Shown: positions 26,786-36,150, numbered from the stretch's first letter. The stretch is DNA of 64,000 bases from JAKVBH01 sp049800955 (GCF_049800955.1 NZ_JBNAGA010000005.1:26598-90597); one strand, 5' to 3'. Translations and numbers: made by a program. Notes: a model not told the origin generated them from the sequence alone.

Positions 26786-28048
26786 TCAGCCCGCCGCCTC
26801 CTGCGCCGCCGCAATATAGGCGGCATCTGCTGCTGCCATGGTCGCGCGATAGGTCATGATATTGCTGCCCATGACCATCACGGCCACAACCGCCAGGGCA
26901 ATGCTGCCCGCGCGGTTCAGCGCCTCGGTTTTTTGCGCAAACCCCCACAGGATGACGATCAGCAACGGGCCCACGAAATGGGCCACATAGAGAAAGACCG
27001 CCGCGCCATAGATCAGGTGAATGATCGTATTGAGCAACAGATAGAGCGCGCAGATGGCCACCACCGGAGGCATCCGGCGCCAATGCACGGCGATCAGGCC
27101 AAGGCTCACCAGCGCAAGAAGCATCCAATCAAGCGTCGCCATCCAGCCCAACCCGCTCTCGGGCCAGCGGGCATCTACCCGGAATTGCCCCGCCGTCCCC
27201 GGCGCGCCTTCAACCAGCATGGGCGGACCCACGGCCACGGTCTGCACAAAGAGGGTCTGCAACCGCCCCAGCAGCAAGGTATCAAGCTGGGAGGCAAAGA
27301 ACTGGGTTTCGCCGATCAGGGCACGCGGGTTGAAGAACAGGCCCGCATCGCCAAACAGCTGATCCTGCACCACGGCAATCACCGCAAGCCCAATCACACC
27401 CGCCGTGCCCCCGATCAGGATCACACGCAAGCTGCGCATCCAGTCCGAGCTGCGCAGCAACATCAGAGCCGCCGCGCCAAAAGCCGCCACGATATTGGTG
27501 ATGGTCATGCTCAAGGAGAGCGCTGTGGCCACGGCCCATCGGGGCCAGGCCGGCCCGGTGTCCAGCCGGGCACGGGCCAGATCGAGGATCAGGATGCTGG
27601 CCAGCACAGAGGTCGCGCCAAACGGAAAGGTCTCCGGCACGCCAAACCAAAAGACGACACCGCCAGATCCCAGACACAGCACCGCCCCCAGCGCCTGTTC
27701 CTGCGCGCGCACGCCCGCGCGCTGCAACAACGTCACAAAGAGCGCCATGAACACAGCCGCATTCAACGCCAGAACCGCGGCCAGGGCCGTTTCCCGCTCA
27801 AGACCCAAAAGGCGCGCGGCGGATGTCAGGGGGTAGGTGGTGATGGAGAAAATCGGGTGTTTGAACGTCGCCATATGACCTTCGTCACGAATGGTCATGT
27901 TATCGGCGACGCGCCCGATATCACTGTCAAACCAGATGTTGATGAAATCACGCGAGAGAACATGTTCGGCGCTGCCCGCGTTCAACCACAAGGACATGAT
28001 CGCCCCGGCCAGGGCCGCCAGAAGGGGAAGAATGGCGCGCTGTATCAT
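26786..28048 (-). CDS. Polytopic membrane protein, GT-C glycosyltransferase-like
   Basis: The 420-residue protein has about 10-11 predicted transmembrane segments. The first periplasmic loop, after LPLLAALAGAIMSLWLNAGS, is acidic (SRDFINIWFDSDIGRVADN), as in GT-C enzymes that take sugars from polyprenyl-phosphate donors. No family was recognised with certainty. The start is ATG 28048, because the upstream extension of the frame overlaps two clear genes. The stop of the SMR-like gene shares one base with this ATG, so translation is coupled. With its two upstream neighbours it would form a make-flip-transfer route for a lipid-linked sugar (inference). Confidence 0.68.
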   Translation of the reverse strand: MIQRAILPLLAALAGAIMSLWLNAGSAEHVLSRDFINIWFDSDIGRVADNMTIRDEGHMATFKHPIFSITTYPLTSAARLLGLERETALAAVLALNAAVFMALFVTLLQRAGVRAQEQALGAVLCLGSGGVVFWFGVPETFPFGATSVLASILILDLARARLDTGPAWPRWAVATALSLSMTITNIVAAFGAAALMLLRSSDWMRSLRVILIGGTAGVIGLAVIAVVQDQLFGDAGLFFNPRALIGETQFFASQLDTLLLGRLQTLFVQTVAVGPPMLVEGAPGTAGQFRVDARWPESGLGWMATLDWMLLALVSLGLIAVHWRRMPPVVAICALYLLLNTIIHLIYGAAVFLYVAHFVGPLLIVILWGFAQKTEALNRAGSIALAVVAVMVMGSNIMTYRATMAAADAAYIAAAQEAAG

Positions 28049-28422
28049 CAGGCCTGCCCCCGCAAGACCAATGTGATCCCCACAAGGATCACCCCGCAGC
28101 CGATGATTTGCATCATGCTCAGGCTCTCGCCCAGCACAAAGACCCCAAGGGCCACCACGAAGATGAAGCTTATCCCAATGAGCGGATAGGCCAGCGACAG
28201 GTTCACATTGGACAGGACATGGATCCAGACCAGCGCGGACACCGCGTAAAACACAAGCCCCAGAACCAGCTGCCATGTCATGGCAATGGAGATCAGAAAG
28301 CTCACGATGCCGCCATCCCGGCCAACCTGCGAGATCTGCCCCGCCCCGATCTTGAGCAGCAACTGCCCCGATGCGCCCAGACCGATGCTGAGCACCGCGG
28401 CGATAAGATGTTCCAGACGCAT
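28048..28422 (-). CDS. SMR/EamA-type small membrane transporter, probable lipid-sugar flippase
   Basis: The 124-residue protein has four transmembrane helices with the layout of the small multidrug resistance fold (LSIGLGASGQLLLKIGAG at the start and VALGVFVLGESLSMMQIIG near the end). It is close in size and pattern to ArnE/ArnF-type subunits that flip undecaprenyl-phosphate aminoarabinose. ATG 28422 shares a base with the stop of the HAD-UbiA gene, and its own stop shares a base with the next ATG. This tight coupling supports a flippase for the prenyl-phosphate sugar made by the upstream enzyme (inference). Confidence 0.8.
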   Translation of the reverse strand: MRLEHLIAAVLSIGLGASGQLLLKIGAGQISQVGRDGGIVSFLISIAMTWQLVLGLVFYAVSALVWIHVLSNVNLSLAYPLIGISFIFVVALGVFVLGESLSMMQIIGCGVILVGITLVLRGQA

Positions 28423-29906
28423 TACAAACCTGCCGAAATGATGAAAACAAGAACGATGGCCAGCCCGGTGAACCGGCTGATCCGGTCCTTGAGGGCGAAG
28501 ACAATGGGATCCGCGCTGAGCTCGTCGCGCTTGACCTTGATCCACACCCGGCACAGCCAATAGAGCAACAAGGCGCCCACAAGGATCAGAAGCTCGGGGC
28601 GGCTGTAGAGCTGTATCACCCGGTCATCCTGCAGGTAGAGCAGCAACATGATCACCGAGGAGAACGCAGACGCGACACCAAAGGCCGTCACAACCTCGAT
28701 ATCGCTGGCCCGGTAGCCCCGGCGGCTGATCTTGGCGCTCTCGCCTGTGAAATAGGTCTGCAGCTCCGAGCACCGCTTGGCGCAGGCCAGCGAGAGAAAC
28801 ACGAAAATGGAGAAGGCCAAAAGCCAATAGGAGGCCACAATCCCGGTGGCCGCCGCCCCCGCGAGAACCCGCGTGGTATAAAGCCCCGCCAGCCACAGCA
28901 CATCAATGGCCGGCTTGGTCTTGATCAGGATCGAATAGGCAAATGTCGCCGCCACATAGATCAGCAATATGCCCAGCAAAGCCGGGCTGACCAGCGCCGC
29001 CAATACCAGCGACAGCACAAAGAGCGCGGCGGCCGCGACACAGGCCGTCTTGGCGCGCAAGCGGCCCGCAGCGATAGGGCGATGGCGTTTCTCGCGATGG
29101 CTGCGGTCATCCTGAATATCGAGCAGATCATTGATGAGATAGACCGCAGAAGCCGCCAGGGAGAAGGCCACAAACGCCCCCAGCCCCATGGCCAGAAGCC
29201 CGGGATTGCCCCATTGATGGGCCGCCAGAAGCGGCAGGAAAACAAGGATATTCTTGACCCATTGATAGGGCCGCATGCCGCGCCACAACGCAGCCGGGCG
29301 GTCGATCTCCGTGTCAAACCGGTGGACCGGCTTGTCCATCTCGGAGATCTTGCGCACCAGCGCCTCTCCGGCATTCACAGCTCCAATCTCCGCCGCATCC
29401 TGCCACAGCGGAAGATCCGCCGCACAATCGCCGACATAGACATAGGGGGCGCCCGCGAGATGGGCGCGGATCGCATCACGTTTGGCTGCGCCTTTGAGGT
29501 TTGTCTGACCATCGCTGGCCAGAACCGTATCGAAGAGCTTGAGGTGATCGGCCACCTGCTGGGCGGTGCTGCGATCGGCGGCTGTGGCGAGGATGATCTC
29601 ACGGCCCGCCTCGGATTGGCTGCGCAGCCAGGCAACCAGCGCCTCGTTATAAGGCAGGGTCGCGATATCCAGCGGTGCGGCCTTGGTGATCTCCGCTTTC
29701 AGCTGCGCGCGGTCCCGCCACAGGCGGGCAAAAAGCGAAAGCGTTGCCAGGGGCGCCCGTCCGAACGCATGCAGCAAGGCCTCGACCAATGTATCGGTCT
29801 GCACCAGGGTGTCGTCGAGATCGACGACAATGGCGGGCAGGTGGGATTTGGAGAACTGGCGCGCCGCATCATCCGCTGCGGCGGAGTCGCTCTGGGAATC
29901 AATCAA
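28422..29906 (-). CDS. HAD phosphatase-UbiA prenyltransferase fusion
   Basis: The N-terminal HAD domain (about residues 20-205) has DLDDTLVQTD, a Thr in LATAADRS and YVGDCAADLPL. The C-terminal UbiA domain (about 225-494) has eight to nine helices, NDLLDIQDDRSHREKRHRPIAAG with the NDxxDxxxD motif, and a second Asp-rich loop before YTTRVLAGAAATG. This resembles decaprenyl-phosphate phosphoribosyltransferase-type UbiA enzymes, with the fused HAD domain as the likely phosphatase for the product. The start is proposed as TTG 29906, preceded by AGGA; the frame is open further upstream to 30083, but that part looks non-coding. It is membrane-bound and heads the coupled trio. Confidence 0.85.
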   Translation of the reverse strand: MIDSQSDSAAADDAARQFSKSHLPAIVVDLDDTLVQTDTLVEALLHAFGRAPLATLSLFARLWRDRAQLKAEITKAAPLDIATLPYNEALVAWLRSQSEAGREIILATAADRSTAQQVADHLKLFDTVLASDGQTNLKGAAKRDAIRAHLAGAPYVYVGDCAADLPLWQDAAEIGAVNAGEALVRKISEMDKPVHRFDTEIDRPAALWRGMRPYQWVKNILVFLPLLAAHQWGNPGLLAMGLGAFVAFSLAASAVYLINDLLDIQDDRSHREKRHRPIAAGRLRAKTACVAAAALFVLSLVLAALVSPALLGILLIYVAATFAYSILIKTKPAIDVLWLAGLYTTRVLAGAAATGIVASYWLLAFSIFVFLSLACAKRCSELQTYFTGESAKISRRGYRASDIEVVTAFGVASAFSSVIMLLLYLQDDRVIQLYSRPELLILVGALLLYWLCRVWIKVKRDELSADPIVFALKDRISRFTGLAIVLVFIISAGL

Positions 29907-30145
29907 TTCACTACATCCTAAAGACGCCCCACCAGGTACGCATGATATCCAGCCCCGTTCAGCTTGCGCAACCCGGACCGCTGCAAGGACGGGCAACCGT
30001 GACCCGCAAGTCGCAATGTCGTCCACAGAGGTGAAAACTTCGCAAAAAACGGCAGCGGCACAATCTGGATCGTTTTGGGCCACAAATCCAATTGAAACTT
30101 ATTCTAGGCAAAAGGCTGTGGTACAGATGCCCGGGTAGGGGCGGT

Positions 30146-31603
30146 GTGGGTAACGAGCGAGTCCAGATGGCTGCGGCAAATCAGATCGGTGTCTCCAGCA
30201 CCACACATCCAATGGCCAACATGGCGGTGATTGCCGTCGTGATGATTGCCACGCCCCTGCTGTTGAATGTGGGCTCTTTGACCATGAGCCCAGTGCGGCT
30301 GATGTTGCTCCTCGTCACCGTGCCGCTTCTGGTGCAGCTTTTCGCCGGGAAATACGGGCGCTTTACCGTGATTGACGGCCTCATGCTGGCCTATGCCTTC
30401 TGGCAACTTGTTGCGGTCGGGGTCAACAACCCGGACCGGCTGGTGCAATTCGGCGGCTCCAACGTGCTGGATTTCCTTGGGGGCTACCTGATCGGGCGGG
30501 CCGCGGTACGCACACCGCGCGATTTCCGCCGGTTGACCTGGGCCCTGTTCATTATCTGTCTGTTCCTGCTGCCCTTTGCCTTCATCGAGGCCCGCACCGG
30601 ACGGGCAATGCTGCCTTATATCCTCAGCCGCGTGGGCCTGCCTGTCATCACTGATTTCGTCACCGACAAACGGTTGGGCATGTACCGTTCCCAAGTGGTG
30701 TTCTATCACCAGATCCACTACGGCCTGTTTTGCTCCATGATGCTCTCGCTGGTCGTGATGGGCCTGCGCGATCAGCTCTCGGTGCTCAAACGTGTGCTGG
30801 GGGCCTGCGCCATTGTCTGCGGGACGATCTTTTCCGTCTCCAGCGGCGCGGTTCTGCCGCTTTTCCTGCAATTCATCCTGATTGCCTGGGCCGTGACCAT
30901 GGCGGGGGTCTCCCGCCGCTGGCTGATTTTCACGATCCTTATGGCTGTTCTCTATGCCATTGCCGAGGTTCTGTCTGACCGCTCTGCCGTCGTTGCCATC
31001 CTGTCGAAGGTCACGTTCAACAGCCACAACGTCTACATGCGGACCTTTATCTTTGACTGGGGCATGGTGAATGTCTGGGCCAATCCGATCTTCGGATTGG
31101 GGCTGCGCGATTGGGTGAGGGCCTCCTGGATGAGCCATCTGGGCAGCGTCGACAATTTCTGGCTGCTTCAGGCGATGCGCTATGGCATTCCCGCCTTCCT
31201 GTTTCTGGCCGTCGGCACGTTTCTCGCCATGTTCCAGGTGGGCCGTCGACGCTTCACATCAGGCAGTGAATTGAGCAATTGCCAATTGGCCTGGATGCTC
31301 ACGATGCTCTCGCTGGTGCTCACGCTGTGTACCGTCCATGTCTGGGGACCGGTCCATACGCTGTTCATGATGATGATTTCGTCAGGTCTTTGGATGCTGA
31401 CCGCAGAAGAGACCGATGAGGACACGCAGACCGAGCCCGAGGCGGCATCTTCAGGGCATGTCTACAGCCGGTTTCCCGCAAAACCCGCATCCGGCGGCGC
31501 AACGCCCATCGCCTCCTTGAAAGGCGATCGAGGGCCCGCGCGCCCCGCCTCCTATACCCGGCGTGATCTGCAAACACCCTACAATGCCTCGGGGCAGACC
31601 TGA
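30146..31603 (+). CDS. O-antigen ligase/Wzy-like EPS polymerase
   Basis: The ~485-residue membrane protein has about ten to twelve transmembrane segments and a large periplasmic loop in the second half (around NSHNVYMRTFIFDWGMVN and GLGLRDWVRAS), the layout of the O-antigen ligase/polymerase (Wzy) family. It probably polymerises flipped EPS repeat units. The C-terminal ~75 residues are Pro/Ala-rich, cytoplasmic and dispensable-looking. GTG 30146 is favoured because AGGGG lies about 5 bases upstream; ATG 30167 and TTG 30092 are alternatives. It diverges from the HAD-UbiA gene over about 240 bp. Confidence 0.82.
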   Translation: MGNERVQMAAANQIGVSSTTHPMANMAVIAVVMIATPLLLNVGSLTMSPVRLMLLLVTVPLLVQLFAGKYGRFTVIDGLMLAYAFWQLVAVGVNNPDRLVQFGGSNVLDFLGGYLIGRAAVRTPRDFRRLTWALFIICLFLLPFAFIEARTGRAMLPYILSRVGLPVITDFVTDKRLGMYRSQVVFYHQIHYGLFCSMMLSLVVMGLRDQLSVLKRVLGACAIVCGTIFSVSSGAVLPLFLQFILIAWAVTMAGVSRRWLIFTILMAVLYAIAEVLSDRSAVVAILSKVTFNSHNVYMRTFIFDWGMVNVWANPIFGLGLRDWVRASWMSHLGSVDNFWLLQAMRYGIPAFLFLAVGTFLAMFQVGRRRFTSGSELSNCQLAWMLTMLSLVLTLCTVHVWGPVHTLFMMMISSGLWMLTAEETDEDTQTEPEAASSGHVYSRFPAKPASGGATPIASLKGDRGPARPASYTRRDLQTPYNASGQT

Positions 31604-31645
31604 CACTCAGGGATCTTACACTCAGGTACCTCAGGCCCCCATGGC

Positions 31646-32266
31646 TCAGGGCTTTTGCGGCCGCTTGACCAAGACCGTAAGCGCCAGCCCCGCAATGGCC
31701 CCTCCAAGATGGGTTTGCCAGGCCGTGGATGTGGAATAGACCGCATGGGCCCCCACAGTCACCACCAGCAAGCCGATGAGGACAAGAATACGTTTGCGGC
31801 GGAGGTATAGAATCTGCCCTTCGTTCATGAAGCTGAACTCATAGCTGACCCAGACCGCCGCCAGACCGCTGATTGCCCCCGAGGCGCCTGTCATGGTGGT
31901 GCCCGCAGGAGCCAGGAGCGCGAAGGCCAGAGCCCCTCCAATGGCGGAAATCGCATAGATCCCGAGAAACAGGCGCTGCGACATGCCCCGCAACAGATAC
32001 CACAGCAGATACAGCGTCAGCATGTTGGAGGCCATGTGCACGAAAGAGATATGCAGGAATGGATGGGTGAGAAACATCCCCCAGGCCTGCCCGGCCCAGG
32101 CGGTCGGATTGCCACTCAGGTAGGCGGGGTTAAAGGCCCCCAGCAGGAAGGCCACAAACCGCCAGATCGGGGTGCCCCACAGGCCGTAATCCGCGCCGGT
32201 CAGGGCGGCTTCGATCACCAGGACAAGGCCCATCACGGCCAGAATACCGAAGGGCAGTCGGGTCAT
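31646..32266 (-). CDS. Rhomboid family intramembrane serine protease
   Basis: The 206-residue protein has six transmembrane helices. It shows the rhomboid landmarks: HMASNM in the second helix, GASGAISGL with the catalytic Ser in the fourth, and THLGGAIAGL with the catalytic His in the sixth. Rhomboids cleave transmembrane segments of other proteins within the membrane. The gene lies 45 bp downstream of the exosortase gene on the same strand and could be cotranscribed. It is not obviously a rhombosortase. Its substrate is unknown. Confidence 0.9.
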   Translation of the reverse strand: MTRLPFGILAVMGLVLVIEAALTGADYGLWGTPIWRFVAFLLGAFNPAYLSGNPTAWAGQAWGMFLTHPFLHISFVHMASNMLTLYLLWYLLRGMSQRLFLGIYAISAIGGALAFALLAPAGTTMTGASGAISGLAAVWVSYEFSFMNEGQILYLRRKRILVLIGLLVVTVGAHAVYSTSTAWQTHLGGAIAGLALTVLVKRPQKP

Positions 32267-32311
32267 GGAAAAAACATAGAAGCACAGGCGGAAGACCGCA
32301 AACGCTCTGCC

Positions 32312-33901
32312 CTATTCAGGGATGTAGCGCGGCAGGCGCTCCAGCGCGCGGGTCATCAACCGCTGCAGGCGCGCATCTGCATCCGCCTCGCTTTCGCCGC
32401 CCGCAATAGGCGTCACGAAGCGCACCATGGCCCCATCCGTCCGCCCCATGGTCAGGCTGTCATAGACCACGGAAAACTTCGCTACATAATCATTGGTCAG
32501 CCGCTTGCCGCGCTGCTCGAACCAGTAGTAGACGAGCTGCTTTTGCAGACCTTTCTGGATCACCGCGCGGTTGAGATTGAACGTGCCGTAGATGGTATTG
32601 GGCATCTCGACGGTTTTCTCTTCGAAGCTGAAGATCTCCCATCCCCCTGCGGGCAGACAGACTTCCGGCGAGTGAATGCCGGACCCTTCGGTCTGCTTGG
32701 AATACCAGGCGGCAAAGAGGTTCACATAGGCGGTTTCTTCAGGCGCAATATAGCTTGCCGCCACATAATCAGTTGCACCCAGAACCTGTTCGATCTCCGG
32801 CTCAAGCGATTGCAGGACACCCGACCAATTTCCCATATCGCGGGGGAAGGTGGAGAAGCTGTCACGCGACACGGTTTGCTGCTCGCGCTCCGGGGTAAAG
32901 ACGAAGGCCAGTCCCACCACGAGGCTGAACAGAGCACCGATGATCAGGCCACGCGAGGGCAGGATATCAAAGATGCGGCGGGCTTGCGCGCCCATGCCAT
33001 CAAAGTCCAGATCGATGGTTTCAGACAGCGGCTTGGGGTTCGGCGTCAGGCGCTGCAGCGCAATCGCGATCAGGAAGAGGATCGCAATACAGGCGCCAAA
33101 GATCACCCAACCCTCGAAGAAGTGCAAAAAGCCCTCGGCATGTTCGATCCCATAGGAATTCACCATCACCCCGATGACCCCGATGCGGAAGGAATTCATC
33201 AACACCGTCAGCGGCGCAGCCATCAGAAAGAGCACAGCCTTATGCCAAAACGGCCCGCGATACAGGATGCCAAAGAGATAGGAGAAGGACAGGATCGGGA
33301 AGAGATAGCGCAGCCCCGAGCAAGCCTCGGCCACATGCAGCTTATAAGCGCCCAGATCGATGATATTGCCTTCCAGAAAGACCGGGATCCCCATCAGCTT
33401 GATGAACCAGACCCCCACTTCGGAGGCCACGAATTGCAGGAAGATCGTCAACTTCCAGAAGACAAACTGCGGCAGGGGCAGCATGAAGATCAGGTGCAAT
33501 ACGGGCAGTTGGTGGTTCTTGCCCCGATCCCAGCCCATCACGGTCAGAACAACACCGCCGACCCAGATGATATAGGCATAGGTCACGATATCGGGGATGC
33601 GCACCAGATTGCCAAAGATCGCAATGATCAGACCCAGAGCCATGACGGCCATGCCGGGCCCTTGCCGGCGCGGCGCGGCCGGGTTGAACGCGGGCGCCAT
33701 GCGCAGCTCGCGCAGAAACAGATAGAGCGAGATGATCGGGATCAGAGGCCCATGGCTGTATTCCGGCGTGACCCAGGCATTGCCAAGCGAGACAAACCCC
33801 AGCCAGAAGACCGGGATCGTGGCCACAACCATAAGCGCCATCCAGCCAAACCCAATGGGGTTTGCGCTCAACGAAACAGTCGGATTTTGCGAAATACTCA
33901 T
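32312..33901 (-). CDS. xrtD: Exosortase XrtD (VPLPA-CTERM type) fused to EpsI domain
   Basis: The 529-residue membrane protein has the exosortase core with catalytic Cys194 (AEACSGLRYL), Arg239 (MNSFRIG) and His254 (GIEHAEGF). An EpsI domain follows from about residue 330 to the end. Exosortases cleave C-terminal sorting signals of exported proteins, and the fused EpsI form is typical of VPLPA-CTERM systems of Rhodobacterales. A matching VPLPA-CTERM protein is encoded at 51992-52642. ATG 33901 is preferred (AGG upstream); TTG 33937 is an alternative. It lies in the minus-strand EPS core after the beta-barrel gene. Confidence 0.9.
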   Translation of the reverse strand: MSISQNPTVSLSANPIGFGWMALMVVATIPVFWLGFVSLGNAWVTPEYSHGPLIPIISLYLFLRELRMAPAFNPAAPRRQGPGMAVMALGLIIAIFGNLVRIPDIVTYAYIIWVGGVVLTVMGWDRGKNHQLPVLHLIFMLPLPQFVFWKLTIFLQFVASEVGVWFIKLMGIPVFLEGNIIDLGAYKLHVAEACSGLRYLFPILSFSYLFGILYRGPFWHKAVLFLMAAPLTVLMNSFRIGVIGVMVNSYGIEHAEGFLHFFEGWVIFGACIAILFLIAIALQRLTPNPKPLSETIDLDFDGMGAQARRIFDILPSRGLIIGALFSLVVGLAFVFTPEREQQTVSRDSFSTFPRDMGNWSGVLQSLEPEIEQVLGATDYVAASYIAPEETAYVNLFAAWYSKQTEGSGIHSPEVCLPAGGWEIFSFEEKTVEMPNTIYGTFNLNRAVIQKGLQKQLVYYWFEQRGKRLTNDYVAKFSVVYDSLTMGRTDGAMVRFVTPIAGGESEADADARLQRLMTRALERLPRYIPE

Positions 33902-33978
33902 GCCGGCTACCTGATCTCTAAAACGAATGAGCGCCAAATTATGCGCAAATGGGGTTTCAATCTACCCCGTCGGAAGGT

Positions 33979-34018
33979 CATCAGGCCTCAGAAACACCCT
34001 GTTTCCAGCAGCCTGATG
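33979..34018 (-). promoter_or_regulatory. Nested hairpin between beta-barrel and exosortase genes
   Basis: CATCAGGC and GCCTGATG (8-bp arms) enclose a second perfect hairpin, GAAACA/TGTTTC with a 3-base loop, giving a long interrupted stem. It lies 63 bp downstream of the beta-barrel stop and about 80 bp before the exosortase start. It may terminate or protect the upstream message. No T-run follows. Confidence 0.45.
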
Positions 34019-34080
34019 GAATTGTGATGGCAATTTAATGGAGACCCCTGCAAACACAGGCCCAAACCAGCCCCAAAGGC

Positions 34081-35358
34081 TCAGGGACGCACCTCGAATG
34101 TGCGGCTCAGCGAGACCCCGAAAGTCGTAGATTCGGCCGCGCTCGCGCCATCTTCCTCGCGGATGCGATGGGAGGCGCTGAAATTCAGCCCCCAATCCTG
34201 CGTCACCTCATAGCGCAGACTGGCCGAGAGATCTGCCGAGGATGTCTCGACATCATCCACCTGCGCGCTCCGCAAACCCAGGCCGAAATTGCCGCTCAGG
34301 CTTGGGCTGAATTCATGGGACAGGCCGAGATTGAGAAGCGACAGCTGGGTCTCTTCGCCCCGTTCATTCTCCCCCACATTCTGTGAAATCCCGGCGGAGA
34401 ACGTGCCACGCGGCAGCGGCTGCTGCCAGTTCAACGAGCCCACAACCACAATGGAGCCCGCAATTTCCTGCGACAGGCCCAGCCGCCCGGTCATCACACC
34501 GCGCGGCGTCTCGAGGCTGCGCCCGACACTGAGGTTGGTCCGGTTGCCTTCATCAGAGGCGGTCAGACTGCCCGCAATGTCAAAGACGCCATCGGGGCGC
34601 TCGTTTTGCAGGTTGAAGGACAGCGCGGTGGATTGGGTGTCGTCATCGTCTTCCTGTTCCAGAAGCGTATGCGACAGGGTGGTGGTCAGCGAGGTCACCG
34701 GGGAGAAGTCCAGTGTCAGAGCCGCGCGGGTATTGTGGCGCTGGCTGCCGGTCAGGTTCGGGTCGGTCACGTCGACATACCGCGTGTCCGTCACACCATA
34801 AGACAGCCGCAGACGCGCGGGCGTATCCCGCCACAGATCGAGCCCAATGCGCGCCGATGTTACCCGCTGGCGGCCCAGACCCGTCGCGCTGCTGACAAGC
34901 AAGGCGCCGTCATCGGCCAGTTCAAAATCGAAATCCAGCGTATCGACATCCCGCTCACGCAAGGTGGCGGTCACATCAAACGCGCTGCGGGCAGCCTCGC
35001 GGCGGTAAGACAGCTGTAGGTCGGGATCCACGAAGACAGTCTCGTCGCGGGTCTCGACATCTCCAAATTCCAGCGCCCCGGAGGCAGACAGCACGAGCCT
35101 GTCGCTCACGGTCTCGCTGATCAGATCGGCAGACAGGTTGGTGCGCAGGCTGGTCTCGGATTGCACGTCATCGGTGTTGAGCCCCGGATTGGTCTCATGA
35201 CGCAGCTCCTGGCTTACGCCAAAGCGCAACAGGACACCGCTGGCATCTTGCGCCAGCGCCGGCACAGCGACGAGGCCGGCCACCATCACCGCCCCTGCGG
35301 CGCAGCCCCGCCAGGGCAGTGGCCCCGACGTCGCCTGATGTGGAAATCTGCCTGTCAT
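34081..35358 (-). CDS. Outer-membrane beta-barrel protein of exosortase-linked EPS locus
   Basis: The 425-residue protein has a Sec signal (cleavage after VPALAQ). Alternating amphipathic strands follow to the C-terminus, with repeated patterns such as LRLSYGVTDTRYV, LGLSQEIAG and FGLGLRSAQV. The last strand is GVSLSRTFEVRP, whose penultimate aromatic resembles a BAM recognition end. This fits the TIGR03016-like putative outer-membrane proteins associated with PEP-CTERM/exosortase EPS loci (recognition, not a search). It probably forms an outer-membrane pore or EPS exit. It is 45 bp downstream of the export-protein gene. Confidence 0.8.
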   Translation of the reverse strand: MTGRFPHQATSGPLPWRGCAAGAVMVAGLVAVPALAQDASGVLLRFGVSQELRHETNPGLNTDDVQSETSLRTNLSADLISETVSDRLVLSASGALEFGDVETRDETVFVDPDLQLSYRREAARSAFDVTATLRERDVDTLDFDFELADDGALLVSSATGLGRQRVTSARIGLDLWRDTPARLRLSYGVTDTRYVDVTDPNLTGSQRHNTRAALTLDFSPVTSLTTTLSHTLLEQEDDDDTQSTALSFNLQNERPDGVFDIAGSLTASDEGNRTNLSVGRSLETPRGVMTGRLGLSQEIAGSIVVVGSLNWQQPLPRGTFSAGISQNVGENERGEETQLSLLNLGLSHEFSPSLSGNFGLGLRSAQVDDVETSSADLSASLRYEVTQDWGLNFSASHRIREEDGASAAESTTFGVSLSRTFEVRP

Positions 35359-35403
35359 GCCCCCGACCTGCTCGTTGATCCTGCCGCGATTGTGGTTTTA
35401 GTC

Positions 35404-36015
35404 TTATTCAAACAACCGGCGTTGCGGCACCACCAGTACATCACCTTCCTTGAGCAACATGGTCCCAAGCGTGCTGATACCGGCCTCGATATCACGGTAG
35501 TTGATCGGGATAATCTCATTGCCCCGGCGCAGCTGCAGACGCTTGGTTGCGGCGAATTTCGAAAATCCGCCCATTTGCGCGAACAGGTGCAGCAATGTGC
35601 TCTCTTCTTCCAGAACCAGCTTGCCCGGGGAGCCTGCCTCGCCCACGACAAAGACATCGATCGTGGGATCGGGCTCCGGCGCGCGCGGCACGAAGGGCTC
35701 ACGCGGGCGCTGCGCCTGCAGAGCCACGAAAACGTTGGGCGTTGTTGCAAAATTCGGCGTCAACCGGGCTGCGATATCGGCCTGAACGGCTTCGACAGAC
35801 CGGCCCGCTGCGCGCACCCCCCCCACCAGAGGCACCGACACCCGACCATCGGGCGCAATCAACAAGGCCCTGTTGAGCGACGGATCCTCAAGCACTTCGA
35901 TGCGCAGCGTATCACCGGAACGCAATTTATAGGCGTCTTGCGCCTCCAATGGCGCCGGCGCGCTGGCAAAAACCAGAGCGATCAAGGCAATCAAGGGTGC
36001 AATCAAGCGCGACAT
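35404..36015 (-). CDS. Polysaccharide export outer-membrane protein (Wza/OPX-type)
   Basis: The 203-residue protein has a Sec signal peptide (ending PAPLEAQ). A poly-export domain follows, with YKLRSGDTLRIEV and GRVSVPLVGGVRAAG, and then an SLBB-like domain (DVFVVGEAGSPGKLVL). There is no lipobox Cys, unlike Wza. OPX proteins line the export channel that carries EPS through the periplasm and outer membrane. The start is ATG 36015 with a strong GGAGG 7 bases upstream; a longer frame has no such site. It is followed by the beta-barrel and exosortase genes on the same strand. Confidence 0.88.
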   Translation of the reverse strand: MSRLIAPLIALIALVFASAPAPLEAQDAYKLRSGDTLRIEVLEDPSLNRALLIAPDGRVSVPLVGGVRAAGRSVEAVQADIAARLTPNFATTPNVFVALQAQRPREPFVPRAPEPDPTIDVFVVGEAGSPGKLVLEEESTLLHLFAQMGGFSKFAATKRLQLRRGNEIIPINYRDIEAGISTLGTMLLKEGDVLVVPQRRLFE

Positions 36016-36150
36016 GTCAGTTCCTCCAGCGATACGCAATCCGCGCATCCTATGTCCTCGGGCAGCATACCAAGGTCTTAGCGTCAAAGCCCTGCGTTCA
36101 AAAGGGAAAGTCCGCCTCCGCCCTGCGACACGGGGCCGAGAGCGCACAGG

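Noticed and set aside
26381..28189. 602-codon plus-strand open frame
   Set aside because: It runs antisense to the nitroreductase and GT-C-like genes, both of which have clear protein features.
30077..30125. Sigma-70 promoter for the Wzy-like gene (TTGGGC or TTGAAA with TATTCT)
   Set aside because: The spacings (19 bp, or no -10 at all) and mismatches are too poor to claim.
32036..34027. 663-codon plus-strand open frame
   Set aside because: It is the antisense of the rhomboid and exosortase genes, whose catalytic motifs are intact on the other strand.
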